Shown here in pieces: positions 42,707 to 52,130 of a DNA stretch of 64,000 nucleotides (the stretch's first letter is position 1; every line of letters starts with the position of its first letter). Below the pieces are notes generated by a model that was not told the DNA's origin, searched no databases, and saw nothing but the letters and a program-made list of their open reading frames with translations. This DNA is from Euptelea pleiosperma. Its lineage: Eukaryota; Streptophyta; Magnoliopsida; Ranunculales; Eupteleaceae. Made by a program: the position numbers and the translations under genes. The DNA lies in assembly GCA_035048495.1 (NCBI GenBank), contig CM068551.1:21826248-21890247 (forward strand), written 5' to 3'.

Positions 42707-43465
42707 CAAAATAAAACAAAATGGAGGGTCTGTTACTCAGACTTCGTATTCGAAGTCACTCAACAATGGAGAACCATAAAAGCAGAACTTGTTGTAAATA
42801 AACCATTCAACATTTCCCATTTAAATTAGTTATATCTGGTTTGGGACTTAAGAGGAAGGACTAAGAAGCCTCCACACCTTGATTAAACATTAAAGGGATC
42901 ATCGAAGAATCCCCATTACTGTAATGAAATTTGGGCATCCAGAGCTCTTAGATTTGGGAAAACAATCTATGCTTCAAGTTAAATTATAAGGAGAGAGATT
43001 CATCAAAGCAAAAGGGCATCCTCCATAACCACTACATGTTTTTATGTGAGATTAGCACTTATTTAAATAAATCGAAAGATCAAACTCATAATCAAACAAT
43101 ACAAAAACCATGAAACCAAGGTTCTACTTAAGTCATCCCTCGAAGACATCGAATCGATTCTTACCTCAAAAACCCAAATGTTGTTGAGTTTCCTTTTAAA
43201 AGGTGAAGGAGAGGTTGTACACTTCTTTTACAGTGTTGTCGCCCTGGTCCCAAACAGTTGTTCTTCTTTCAAGCTCCAACCCCACAATGCAGCTTCGCCG
43301 TCCGATGAGCTACAGGGCTCAGCCCCATGCCTTGTGATGTTGGACCTCCGCAACGACAAACCCAGATCAAGATAGGTATGATGCTCCCATCTTCTACCAG
43401 ATCGAGTTGCAGAATTTCAATCTGGTTGCCAAGTGAACAGGAGAGACTTGATAGGAAAAAGATGT
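42707..43465. repeat. right part of the duplicated non-coding block (partner 55200-55935)
   Basis: Collinear with 55230-55935: CACTCAACAATGGAGAACC/CACCCAACAATGGATAACT, AAAGCAGAACTTGTTG, GGTTTGGGACTTAAGAGGA, GATGTTGGACCTCC, ATCGAGTTGCAGAA. Near 43300 (and 55780) the minus strand reads GTAGCTCA-TCGGA, resembling the start of a tRNA, but no cloverleaf can be completed. Homology ends where separate MITEs were inserted in the two copies. Confidence 0.7.
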
Positions 43466-43467
43466 AA

Positions 43468-43833
43468 CAAGGTATGCCTGAAACTGTTTCAAATGCGGAA
43501 GCACCATTTTTGGTTACTTACCGCTGTCATCTGGACCTACTGACCGCATGGATGTTTATCTCACCCCTTTTTGGATATACAAACCAAAAATCGCCCTTAT
43601 TGCTATTTTATAACCATTAGATTTTAGCACTTTTTAAGGCATTCTTATAACCGTTGAATGCAACCATTATTTTTGTACTAAAACCAACGGCTACAAATCA
43701 TCAAACAAGCTGATTTTCTATTAAGGGGTGGACTAAACTAAACATCCATACGGCCAGTGGGCCTAGATAGCAGCGGTGACTACCAAAAATGCCGCTTCCG
43801 CAATTGAAAAGATCTCAGGTATACCTTGTTACA
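43468..43833. repeat. foldback MITE (AACAAGGTAT subfamily)
   Basis: The ends AACAAGGTATGCCTGAAAC and (inverse) AACAAGGTATACCTGAGATC, arms ACTGACCGCATGGATGTTTA / TAAACATCCATACGGCCAGT. Related to 700-1020 and 45653-45985. Confidence 0.68.
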
Positions 43834-44562
43834 TCACGATTGTGATATTGTATAAGATGTCACAGACTCACAGCGTTGCGCAATGAAAGTATGTGGGTCA
43901 GGTCGGGCTCACTCTCGGTAGTCGTGTTCTCAGCCGTCGATTCCGAGAAGCCAACTAGCACTGAGCTGGCATCACTTTTTGCACTTTTGCAGCGCTACCA
44001 ACTACCATTGGATTCGTGGAATCCACGGTCGAGAACACGTCTTCCCAGAGGGGACAGAAAAACGTTTTTCTGTCGTTAATAAATTCTCGAATTATACGCG
44101 AACCATACGAATTATCACAAAGAAGAACGTCTTATTCAAAGTTTAACATGATCGAATTCACAAACTTTTTCGAATTAATCCCACATTATTTAGTTTTGAA
44201 CATGAAAAGTCATTTTATAAGACGAAAAATCGTCAATATTTTTTTAATTATTTTTTAACGTATTTTTAAATGACAAACCTGAATTATACTCGAACATTTC
44301 CAATACCGCATTTTTGCCGCACTCCAAATTGTTAACTATGGGCCGATTGATTTTCAAGTCGGGTGCTCTAAGTCTTTAAGATCCAAATGTTCTATTAAGG
44401 CTCTATATGGTTATCACATAAAAGTTTTCTAGAAAAGGATTTGTAGGTCAAAAAATATGGATGTAGAAAGCTTTGATAGACGTTTAATGGGAACGGTAGT
44501 TTACAGAAAAGGCTTCTTATAGCAACCATATAGGGCCTTAGATTTTTCTACACAAGTTGGTA
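43834..44562. other. foldback repeat at 43900-44070 and unassigned spacer
   Basis: GTGTTCTCAGCCGTCGATTCC and GGAATCCACGGTCGAGAACACG are inverted arms about 100 bases apart, of the same kind as at 2990-3290 and 13850-14060. The rest, to 44562, is AT-rich and unassigned. Confidence 0.45.
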
Positions 44563-44570
44563 GTTCAGTT

Positions 44571-44953
44571 CATGGTTTTAAAAACAGCCGTTTAAACGGT
44601 AACGCCCCAAGCCCGTTTCCGTTAAAACCGTTTAAACACGTTTTATCGATTTTGAAAAAAACGTAACTGCCGTTAAAATCGTTTTAACGGCCGTTTAATT
44701 CTGGAAAATTTTGTGAAAAAACAGCCATTAAATCCGTTTAATTCCGTTAAAATCAGTTTAATTTCTGTTTAATTCCGTTTTTTTTTTTTTCAAATTTCAA
44801 AAATTGAATTTCAGCACCATCTTTTCAGTTAAAATATGTTTAATTCCGTTTTTTCTGTTTTTTTTTTCATTTTTGCCCCTGGGCGTTTCAATCCGTTTAA
44901 ACGGTAACGCCCCCAGTCCGTTTAACCATTAAAACGGCCTCCTTTAAACCTTG
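44571..44953. mobile_element. hAT-like MITE with repeated GTTTAAAC palindromes, perfect 8 bp target duplication
   Basis: It begins CATGGTTTTAAAAACAGCCG and ends (inverse) CAAGGTTTAAAGGAGGCCG. GTTCAGTT lies on both sides (44563-44570 and 44954-44961). It has the same layout as the GTTATAAC elements at 6230 and 12954, but the palindromic word is consistently CGTTTAAACGG. Non-coding. Confidence 0.82.
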
Positions 44954-44961
44954 GTTCAGTT

Positions 44962-45300
44962 AAATGTTGAACTACATATTGTTTTGTGTTCATGAATGGC
45001 AATGACTTGCGTGGTAGTAACATATCTGCCTACATTTAACCCTACTTAGAAGTCGCTCGATCATTAGAACTAAACGACAGGCTTTCACCAGATGAGTTGG
45101 GGGTCTTCGGATGAGCTAGAACTAAGGCCCTGTTTTGTTTTGTTCAACGTAAATCGGATGCAATGCACTCACTAGCCATAGTTTTGGGATTACAAATGAT
45201 TGGTTGGACATGCAAGTTTCCTTGATTGGAGGTTATGGACTCAATGGAGAACTAGAACACTATGAGGGCTAAAATAGGAGGAAACGGATTTGAAATGTTG
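44962..45300. other. unassigned spacer
   Basis: No gene, repeat terminus or domain is recognised in these 340 bases. Confidence 0.4.
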
Positions 45301-45310
45301 CGATCCCTTT

Positions 45311-45512
45311 GAGAAAAAATTCACTAGTCCCGGATCCTTCAAAGTTTGAAGGTCCCCTCCCAAAATGTTTGACACCTACCCTTTGTTAACCACCTTTAAC
45401 CAACTAACCAAGGGGTTAACGTGGTTTGGGTTTAGGCCTTGAAGTACGAGTCTGACATTTTGGCAGGGGGGCCTTCAAAGTTTGAAGGACCCGGACCAGT
45501 GAATTATTTCTC
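45311..45512. mobile_element. small foldback element with 10 bp target duplication
   Basis: GAGAAAAAATTCACTAGTCC and (inverse) GAGAAATAATTCACTGGTCC are the ends. CCTTCAAAGTTTGAAGG, itself a palindrome, occurs in both arms. The flanks CGATCCCTTT (45301-45310) and CGACCCCTTT (45513-45522) agree at 9 of 10. Related sequences are at 4143-4305 and 7236-7405. Confidence 0.7.
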
Positions 45513-45652
45513 CGACCCCTTTTGAATATGAAGACATATTTAGAAGTAGAGTAGGAATTAGATTAAATTTGAATAAAATTAATTAGATTTTTTAACGGTG
45601 GATTGATAAGGGTTTCCTTGTATGTGCTAGAACAAAATATTACAAGGGTCAT

Positions 45653-45985
45653 GATGTAACAAGGTATATAACTCACTTTTTGGGAAGCACGATTTTTGTT
45701 ACTCACCGCTGCCATCTGGGCCCACTGACCGCATGGATGTTTAGCCCGCCACTTAGGAGATATTCATACAAAAAAATCAACTTGTTTTGTTGATTTTTAG
45801 CCATTGGTTTTAGTACTTAAAAATAATGGTTGAATCCAACGGCTATAATCATGCTTTAAAAGTACTAAAATCAAATGGTTAGAGATTACCAATCAGGGTG
45901 ATTTTTGGTTTGTATATCTACCCAGGGGTGGGCTAAACATCCACGCGATCAGTGGGCCCAGATGGCAGCGGTGAGTAACAAAGAG
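45653..45985. repeat. foldback MITE (AACAAGGTAT subfamily)
   Basis: Left arm GTAACAAGGTATATAACTCAC and CTGGGCCCACTGACCGCATG; right arm ATCCACGCGATCAGTGGGCCC and GCAGCGGTGAGTAACAAAG. Tips are less complete than at 43468. Confidence 0.62.
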
Positions 45986-47160
45986 TGTATGCACACAATG
46001 CATATGTTTGTCTAAGGCTCTATATGGTGATCAACAAAAAGTTTTACAAAACAGTCATGGTACCACCAAGGGGATAACCGGACAAAAAAAATGTGGTTGG
46101 AGACATTGACCGTATTGCTAACTATGATCTAAGCATGGTTCGAAGCCACCCATCGGATCCAGAAATGTATCTGTCTCGCCCCGAGATCACTGTTTCCCAA
46201 AGAAGACTCACTTTGGATCGGGCGAGATGTACCAATCCCATTCTGGTTCGGACCGATCGGGCCTCCGCTTCCGAGATCTCAAACCATGGATCTAAGAGAC
46301 ATCGGAGGTATTGCTAACTATGATCTAGGAGACTTCCGAGGTAGGTCCATTGAACAGCAAGTCGGGGAAACGTATACTGCATCTCCAAGCTTCCTTCGAA
46401 ATTGTCAATCCCTCTTCCCTTGGCCAAGAAAAAGTTTTAAGACATCAGAAAATGACCTGAATGAGACCTTACGGAATCCACACGCTGATTACCCTCGGAA
46501 GACGACAGTTCCACAGTTCCACAGTCTACACGTCTTCCTTTAATTGAGGAATGATCAGAAAAGTTAATTGAGCCGCGTGGCATATTCTTACATTTATTAC
46601 CTTAGACATGTTTGGCCCAACTCTAGATGGACATCTAGACCAAAAATTAGCCTGATTAGTAATTTCTAAGCGTTGGATTGAAGTCATTTACATGAGTTGA
46701 TTTCTAACCCTCGAATATGAACATTATTGATCATTATTTGGGGTACAAAGATCAAAAGGTTTGAAATCACTAATCAAGCTGATTTTGGTCTGTAGGTCCA
46801 CCTAAGGATTGGACAAATATCCATTCGGTCAGTGTCCACTAAGAATGTGTCACATGGCTCATATTGTGAGCGGTCGGCAAAGTTCTACTCATCCCCTATG
46901 ATTGCAAGGAGGATGTCTAATCTAGTGTCTATAGCATTAGATGATCTCGGTACTGATGTGGCGTGAATCTTGAGGACCATCCAACAGCGTAGAACTAAGG
47001 GAGAGTGTTCTCCTCAAGACGACATATGACAAGGAAAGAGCAAACTTTGATATTACCCCACCAAGAAAAACGTCACATGGCACATTCTTCCAAGCCCTCT
47101 AACCCGTAAATGTTTAACAGTTACTTACCCCTTGGTGGACCTACACAAAAAAATTAGTCT
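45986..47160. repeat. unassigned spacer followed by foldback MITE remnants
   Basis: Around 46140-46220 is a relative of the repeat seen twice at 14.1-14.6 kb (GATCCAGAAATG.., CACTGTTTCCCAAAGAAG). Bases 46560-46890 are a Mutator-like foldback copy (GAGCCGCGTGGCATATTCTT ... GTCACATGGCTCATATTGTG). Bases 46900-47160 hold an eroded half copy. No gene is seen. Confidence 0.5.
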
Positions 47161-47165
47161 AATTG

Positions 47166-47508
47166 GGAGTAAATCTTACCTGACCACCCACAATATAAGC
47201 CACGTGGCAATTTCTTAGAGGACACTGACCGTATAGATGTTTGGCCAATCTCTAGGTGGACCTATAAACCCAAAATCAACCTGATTAGTGATTTCTAACA
47301 GTTAGTTGAAGTCATTTTCATGGGTTGATTTTAACCGTAGGAATTTGAGCATTTTACCATTATTTGGGTAAAAAGATCCAAAGCTCTTTAAAATCACTAT
47401 CAGGCTGATTTTTGGTATGTAGCTCCTCCACCTACGGATGGTATAACATACGTCCATTAAGAGTGTGGCACGTGGCTTATATTGTGGTCGGTCAGCAAAG
47501 TTCTAGTA
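47166..47508. repeat. foldback MITE, Mutator-like family
   Basis: Left tip AGTAAATCTTACCTGACCAC and right tip GGTCGGTCAGCAAAGTTCTAG. Arms ATAAGCCACGTGGCAATTTC / GTGTGGCACGTGGCTTATAT. It is the closest copy to 1231-1600. It ends about 400 bp before the next ACA gene. Confidence 0.65.
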
Positions 47509-47735
47509 ATTGGAATTTTGGAACGAAACAACAGGGAGCCAACTAAGAATTCATCTAGTATCTACCCACGCACAGACAAAAGCGGTTGAGTCATACAAGT
47601 CAACTTTCTGTCGACTCGAGGAGCAATCCTCCAAAGTTCGTGGAAACCCACGGAAAACGGACAGAAAAATACAACCATCTTAGCATTTGCAGTCGCTGCC
47701 TCGTTCACATTGAATATCTTGTGGGTTCAAAATAT

Positions 47736-47912
47736 CCGCGGTGCACGAGGAAACACCCATTTATAAATAGATACAAGGGTGGATCCTCGAATCACTCAAG
47801 CACTGCATTCTTCTTTGATTTTCTTCACAGCATCCTTAAATTTGCGTTTCCTTCATCTGTAAACAAGTACACCACTTCGTTGGTCTCTCATTGTTTGTTG
47901 TTGCAGACAACA
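47736..47912 (+). promoter_or_regulatory. core promoter and leader of the 47.9 kb ACA gene
   Basis: A TATA box (TTTATAAATAG, 47760-47770) lies about 145 bases before the ATG. CCGCGG at 47736-47741 fits the CGCG-core hexamer recognised by calmodulin-binding CAMTA factors (established motif; binding here is inference). TTTGTTGTTGCAG ends 6 bases before the ATG and could be a leader splice acceptor. The upstream sequence happens to be open in frame with the gene back to 47586 but lacks an ATG that makes sense, so it is read as leader. Confidence 0.55.
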
Positions 47913-50900
47913 ATGTCTAATAAACCCTGTCATCATGCCCAACACTATGATTGTGGTGCATACCTCCTTAACGTCGCCAGGTCTACCAACAAATGGCGTT
48001 TGGCTTTCGCATCCATTTACTCCTCCAGGGTTCTTCTCTCTCTTGCCAAAGATATCATTGCTAAGAGGAAGAACCAGTTCTTCACCGGGGTCTTCCGCAC
48101 TACCTCTTACACCGCACTCAATATTCCACTCAACATTGGTGATGACAACAATGGTAGTATTAATCAGTCATGCTTCTCCAATGTCGACCACAAAAGCCTT
48201 ACAGAAGTTGTTAAGGAGAAAAATTTAGATCGTCTATGCCAATTCGGAGGAGTCCAAGGAGTCGCCACGATTCTTGTAACTGACATGGAGAATGGAATCC
48301 ATGGTGATGCTGAAGATGTTTTATGCCGTCGCAACGCCTTCGGTTCGAACATGTATCACAAGCCTCCCACCAAAGGCTTCTTTCATTTTGTGTTCGAAGC
48401 ATTCAAAGATACAACCATTCTCATCCTTTTGGCCTGTGCTACTCTCTCTCTTGGGTTTGGCATTAAGGAGCATGGCCCCAAAGAAGGGTGGTACGATGGT
48501 GGGAGTATATTTGTTGCTGTCTTTCTAGTAGTCGCTGTCTCCGCGATCAGTAACTTTAGGCAGTCGAGACAATTTGAGAAGTTGTCGAAAGTCAGCAATA
48601 ACATCCAGGTTGATGTTGTGAGGGATGGACGGCAGCAAAAGATATCCATCTTTGACCTCGTGGTGGGAGACATAGTATGTCTAAACATTGGAGATCAAAT
48701 TCCAGCTGATGGTCTCTTCTTAGACGGCCATTCCGTACAAGTGGATGAGTCCAGCATGACTGGAGAAAGCGATCATGTGGAAGTTGATGGTAGCAGGAAC
48801 CCATTCCTGTTCTCAGGAGCCAAAGTTGTGGATGGTTATGCTCGCATGCTTGTTACATCAGTGGGCATGAACACGGCCTGGGGTGAGATGATGAGTACAA
48901 TAAGCCGCGATTCCAATGAACAGACTCCATTACAAGCTCGGCTCGACAAATTGACCTCATACGTAGGGAAGGTTGGTTTGGCAGTTGCTTTCCTTGTTCT
49001 CGTTGTGTTGCTGGTCCGTTACTTCACAGGAAATACAGAAGACGAGAATGGGAACCAGGAGTTTAACGGCAGCAAGACAAAGTTTGACGATGTGATGAAT
49101 TCAGTGGTGCGCATTGTCGCTACAGCAGTTACAATTGTCGTTGTGGCAATCCCGGAAGGTTTGCCGCTGGCTGTCACACTCACTCTCGCTTACTCAATGA
49201 AGAGAATGATGGCAGACCAGGCTATGGTTCGTAAACTTTCAGCCTGTGAGACCATGGGCTCGGCCACCACTATATGTACAGATAAAACGGGCACCCTCAC
49301 ATTGAACCAGATGAAGGTTACCAAGTTTTGGCTCGGCCAAGAAGCCAAAGATGATGCCACCACAAAAATTGCCTCAAATATTCTTGAATTGCTCCACCAA
49401 GGAGTTGGTCTGAACACAACAGGTAGTGTTTACAAGCCTACTTCAGGAACGCTCTTTGAGTTCTCCGGTAGCCCTACTGAGAAAGCGATTCTCTCTTGGG
49501 CCGTGTTCGAGCTGGGAATGAACATGGAGGAATTGAAGCGTAGTTGCTCCGTACTCCATGTTGAAACCTTCAATTCAGAGAAGAAACGAAGTGGGGTTTT
49601 GATAAGGAAGAAGGACGAGAAGACAACACATGTACATTGGAAGGGAGCCGCGGAGATGATATTGGCAATGTGTTCGAATTACTACGAGAGTACAGGGATA
49701 AAGAAAGCCATTGATGAAGGTGAAAGGATAAAGTTCGAGCAAATCATTCAAGGTATGGCAGCTAACAGTCTCCGGTGCATTGCCTTTGCTCATAGACAAA
49801 TCCCAGAAGAAATGTCGGAACATGATGAAAATGGAACCACCCACCAATTACTAAAAGAAGACGACCTCACCTTGTTGGGACTAGTTGGTATAAAGGACCC
49901 ATGTCGACCAGGGGTGAGAAATGCTGTGGATGCTTGCAAAGATGCAGGAGTGAACATCAAAATGATCACTGGAGACAACATTTTCACTGCAAGAGCCATA
50001 GCCATCGAATGTGGGATACTCGGACCCAATCAAGAATCATACAGTGGAGCAGTGGTAGAAGGTGTGGAGTTCCGAAACTACACGCCGGAGGAGAGGATGG
50101 AAAAAGTGGATAAAATACAAGTGATGGCAAGGTCCTCCCCTTTTGACAAGCTTCTAATGGTACAATGTTTGAAACAGAAAGGCCATGTGGTTGCAGTCAC
50201 AGGAGATGGCACAAATGATGCACCAGCTCTAAAAGAGGCCGACATCGGTCTATCGATGGGTATTCAAGGCACCGAAGTAGCAAAGGAGAGCTCGGATATT
50301 GTCATCTTGGACGATAACTTCGCTTCTGTGGCCACGGTTTTGGGATGGGGGAGATGTGTTTATAACAACATTCAAAAATTCATCCAGTTCCAACTAACTG
50401 TGAACGTTGCTGCTCTCGTTATCAACTTCATAGCAGCGGTTTCTGCTGGTGAAGTCCCACTAACAGCTGTCCAATTATTGTGGGTGAATCTGATCATGGA
50501 CACACTAGGGGCCCTGGCTCTTGCCACTGAACGACCCACCATAGAGCTCTTGGAGAAGCCACCAGTGGGTCGGACCGAGCCACTTATAACGAATGTTATG
50601 TGGAGGAACCTTATGGCGCAAGCTTTATACCAAATAGCAGTCCTCTTGACCCTACAATTTAAAGGTGAGGATATCTTCGGAGTGAATGAGAAGGTCAAGG
50701 ACACCCTGATCTTCAATATATTCGTTCTTTGTCAAGTATTTAATGAGTTCAACGCAAGGAAGCTAGAGAAGAAGAATGTGTTCAAGGGAATACATAAGAA
50801 CAGGTTGTTTTTGGGTATCATTGGGATCACCATCGTTCTTCAGGTGGTGATGGTGGAATTTCTAAAGAAGTTTGCCGATACAGAAAGGTTGAATTGGATG

Positions 50901-51044
50901 GAATGGGGTGCATGTATAGGAATTGCAGCTGTATCATGGCCGATTGGTTGGGTCGTCAAGTGCATACCAGTTCCTGACAAGCCGTTTCTCAGTCTTCTCA
51001 AGCAGCAGCTCTCAATGTGGCAACGGATTCATCCTCATTTTTAA
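47913..51044 (+). CDS. ACA: autoinhibited Ca2+-ATPase, type IIB (ACA12/13-like), intact
   Basis: An intronless frame of 1043 residues from ATG 47913 (MSNKPCHHA..), chosen because the paralogues start at the same place and the sequence AACAATG is a good context. The N-terminal calmodulin-binding segment (NKWRLAFASIYSSRVLLSLAKDI region, about residues 27-49) is whole. TGES (283-286), PEGLP, phosphorylated Asp457 in DKTGT, KGAAE, TGDGTND (763-769) and NLIMDT with Ca2+ ligand Asp863 are all present. M1/M2 is full length (ACATLSLGFGIKEHG). The C-terminal tail runs on past SLLK to a His/Phe end like the 1-147 copy. It is the most complete member of the array and probably a functional plasma-membrane Ca2+ exporter. 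A stretch of its P/N domains is nearly identical to the 22.7 kb copy. Confidence 0.96.
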   Translation: MSNKPCHHAQHYDCGAYLLNVARSTNKWRLAFASIYSSRVLLSLAKDIIAKRKNQFFTGVFRTTSYTALNIPLNIGDDNNGSINQSCFSNVDHKSLTEVVKEKNLDRLCQFGGVQGVATILVTDMENGIHGDAEDVLCRRNAFGSNMYHKPPTKGFFHFVFEAFKDTTILILLACATLSLGFGIKEHGPKEGWYDGGSIFVAVFLVVAVSAISNFRQSRQFEKLSKVSNNIQVDVVRDGRQQKISIFDLVVGDIVCLNIGDQIPADGLFLDGHSVQVDESSMTGESDHVEVDGSRNPFLFSGAKVVDGYARMLVTSVGMNTAWGEMMSTISRDSNEQTPLQARLDKLTSYVGKVGLAVAFLVLVVLLVRYFTGNTEDENGNQEFNGSKTKFDDVMNSVVRIVATAVTIVVVAIPEGLPLAVTLTLAYSMKRMMADQAMVRKLSACETMGSATTICTDKTGTLTLNQMKVTKFWLGQEAKDDATTKIASNILELLHQGVGLNTTGSVYKPTSGTLFEFSGSPTEKAILSWAVFELGMNMEELKRSCSVLHVETFNSEKKRSGVLIRKKDEKTTHVHWKGAAEMILAMCSNYYESTGIKKAIDEGERIKFEQIIQGMAANSLRCIAFAHRQIPEEMSEHDENGTTHQLLKEDDLTLLGLVGIKDPCRPGVRNAVDACKDAGVNIKMITGDNIFTARAIAIECGILGPNQESYSGAVVEGVEFRNYTPEERMEKVDKIQVMARSSPFDKLLMVQCLKQKGHVVAVTGDGTNDAPALKEADIGLSMGIQGTEVAKESSDIVILDDNFASVATVLGWGRCVYNNIQKFIQFQLTVNVAALVINFIAAVSAGEVPLTAVQLLWVNLIMDTLGALALATERPTIELLEKPPVGRTEPLITNVMWRNLMAQALYQIAVLLTLQFKGEDIFGVNEKVKDTLIFNIFVLCQVFNEFNARKLEKKNVFKGIHKNRLFLGIIGITIVLQVVMVEFLKKFADTERLNWMEWGACIGIAAVSWPIGWVVKCIPVPDKPFLSLLKQQLSMWQRIHPHF

Positions 51045-51233
51045 TATGTATTATTTTTACTCTTAGATTCTCAATATTCATTTGTTAGTTATTTACTTTG
51101 TCATTATATATGTCTTCCGGTCACTTTCTATAAGGGATTTCTTTGTTAAGTTTCTGTTATTGACTAATGGCTTTAATAGAGTACTACAGTGTCAGGTTTA
51201 TGTGATAGCATATTTTTTGCAAAACCATCCTCC
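51045..51233. other. 3' flank of the 47.9 kb gene
   Basis: Homologous to other ACA 3' flanks (TTAGATTCTCAATATTCATT, TCTTCCGGTCACTTTC..). It is cut short by a second copy of the gene's 3' end. Confidence 0.6.
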
Positions 51234-51418
51234 GCATAAGAAGGTTGCAGATACAAAGAGGTTGAATTGGGTGGAATGTGGTTGCATGTATTGGAATTGC
51301 TTCTGTATCATGGCCGATTGGTTGGGTTGTTAACTGCGTACCGGTTCCTCACAAACCATTTCTCAGTCTTCTCAAGTAACGGCTTTTGAAGTGGCAATGG
51401 AAACATCCTCATTTTTAA
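51234..51418 (+). pseudogene. duplicated 3' end of an ACA gene
   Basis: About 180 bases repeat the last coding segment of the array genes (GATACAAAGAGGTTGAATTG, CATGGCCGATTGGTTGGG, CTCAGTCTTCTCAAG) and end in the same CATCCTCATTTTTAA. One inserted base (GAATGTGGTTGCATG against GAATGGGGTGCATG) and a TAA after CTCAAG show it is not under coding constraint. It is followed by a full second copy of the 3' flank (51419-51760). It lies about 374 bp after the real end, so it marks unequal crossing-over or the breakpoint of a gene deletion. Confidence 0.88.
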
Positions 51419-52130
51419 TCTGGATTCCTTTTACTCTTAGATTCTCGATATTCATTTGCTAGTTCATTATTGTATTATTATACATCTAGTTACTCTGTAA
51501 ATGCTTTCTTTGTTCAGCTTATGTTCTTGATTCATGGGTTTAACAGAATACCGGTGTTAGGTTAAACTTGGGTTGTGTGTTTTCGTTTCAAACATAAAAG
51601 AGAAAGTTAACAGTTTTTTTGTGCTTATAGTAAAATTACATAACACATGATAAGAAATCCAAGGTGTTCATCTTAAAAGCCACAAGTATGGTCCATAAAC
51701 AATATAGTATACACCTGACATGTGCAAGGCACTGGAATCCACCAATTGATGGCACCTATGTTGCTACATGTATATTGTGTCTATGGTTATTTCTACCAAT
51801 AGGCTTTTTATGTGGATCATAACATGGAATCTCAGATCATTCCAAACACTAATAATACTACATTATTGGAACTCAAAAGAGGAATTTTCAACTGAATGAG
51901 AATAAAAATCAACCAAAACATGAAAATTGACAAAATACAACTGTAAGGTAGGGAGAAACCCCTTCTTCTGTTCAAGGAGTGAAAAATCTTCAACTAGAGG
52001 ATAATTAGAAGATCCCAGGTATATTTCTTACAACAACTCTAAAGTGTGAACCTCTTCAATCAAATGAGAAAAATTGAATTGTACCAGACATTTTCAAAGG
52101 ACGACCAAAGCACCTGCATTTATACTACCA
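51419..52130. other. second copy of the ACA 3' flank
   Basis: Matches 148-324 plus 1832-1985, 25826-26110 and 19728-19935 (GTTCTTGATTCATGGGTTTA, ATGATAAGAAATCCAAGGTG, CAACTGTAAGGTAGGGAGAA). Contains no coding region. It is the longest uninterrupted version of the flank in the window. Confidence 0.6.

Noticed and set aside
37634..42711. 5 bp target duplication for the LTR retrotransposon
   Set aside because: The flanks AAGCA and CAAAA do not match, and compared with the sister block about 60 bases at the left are extra, so the flank has been altered.
47586..47912. In-frame 109-codon extension before the ATG of the 47.9 kb gene
   Set aside because: No suitable ATG begins it, it spans a TATA box, and paralogues start at the MSN motif.
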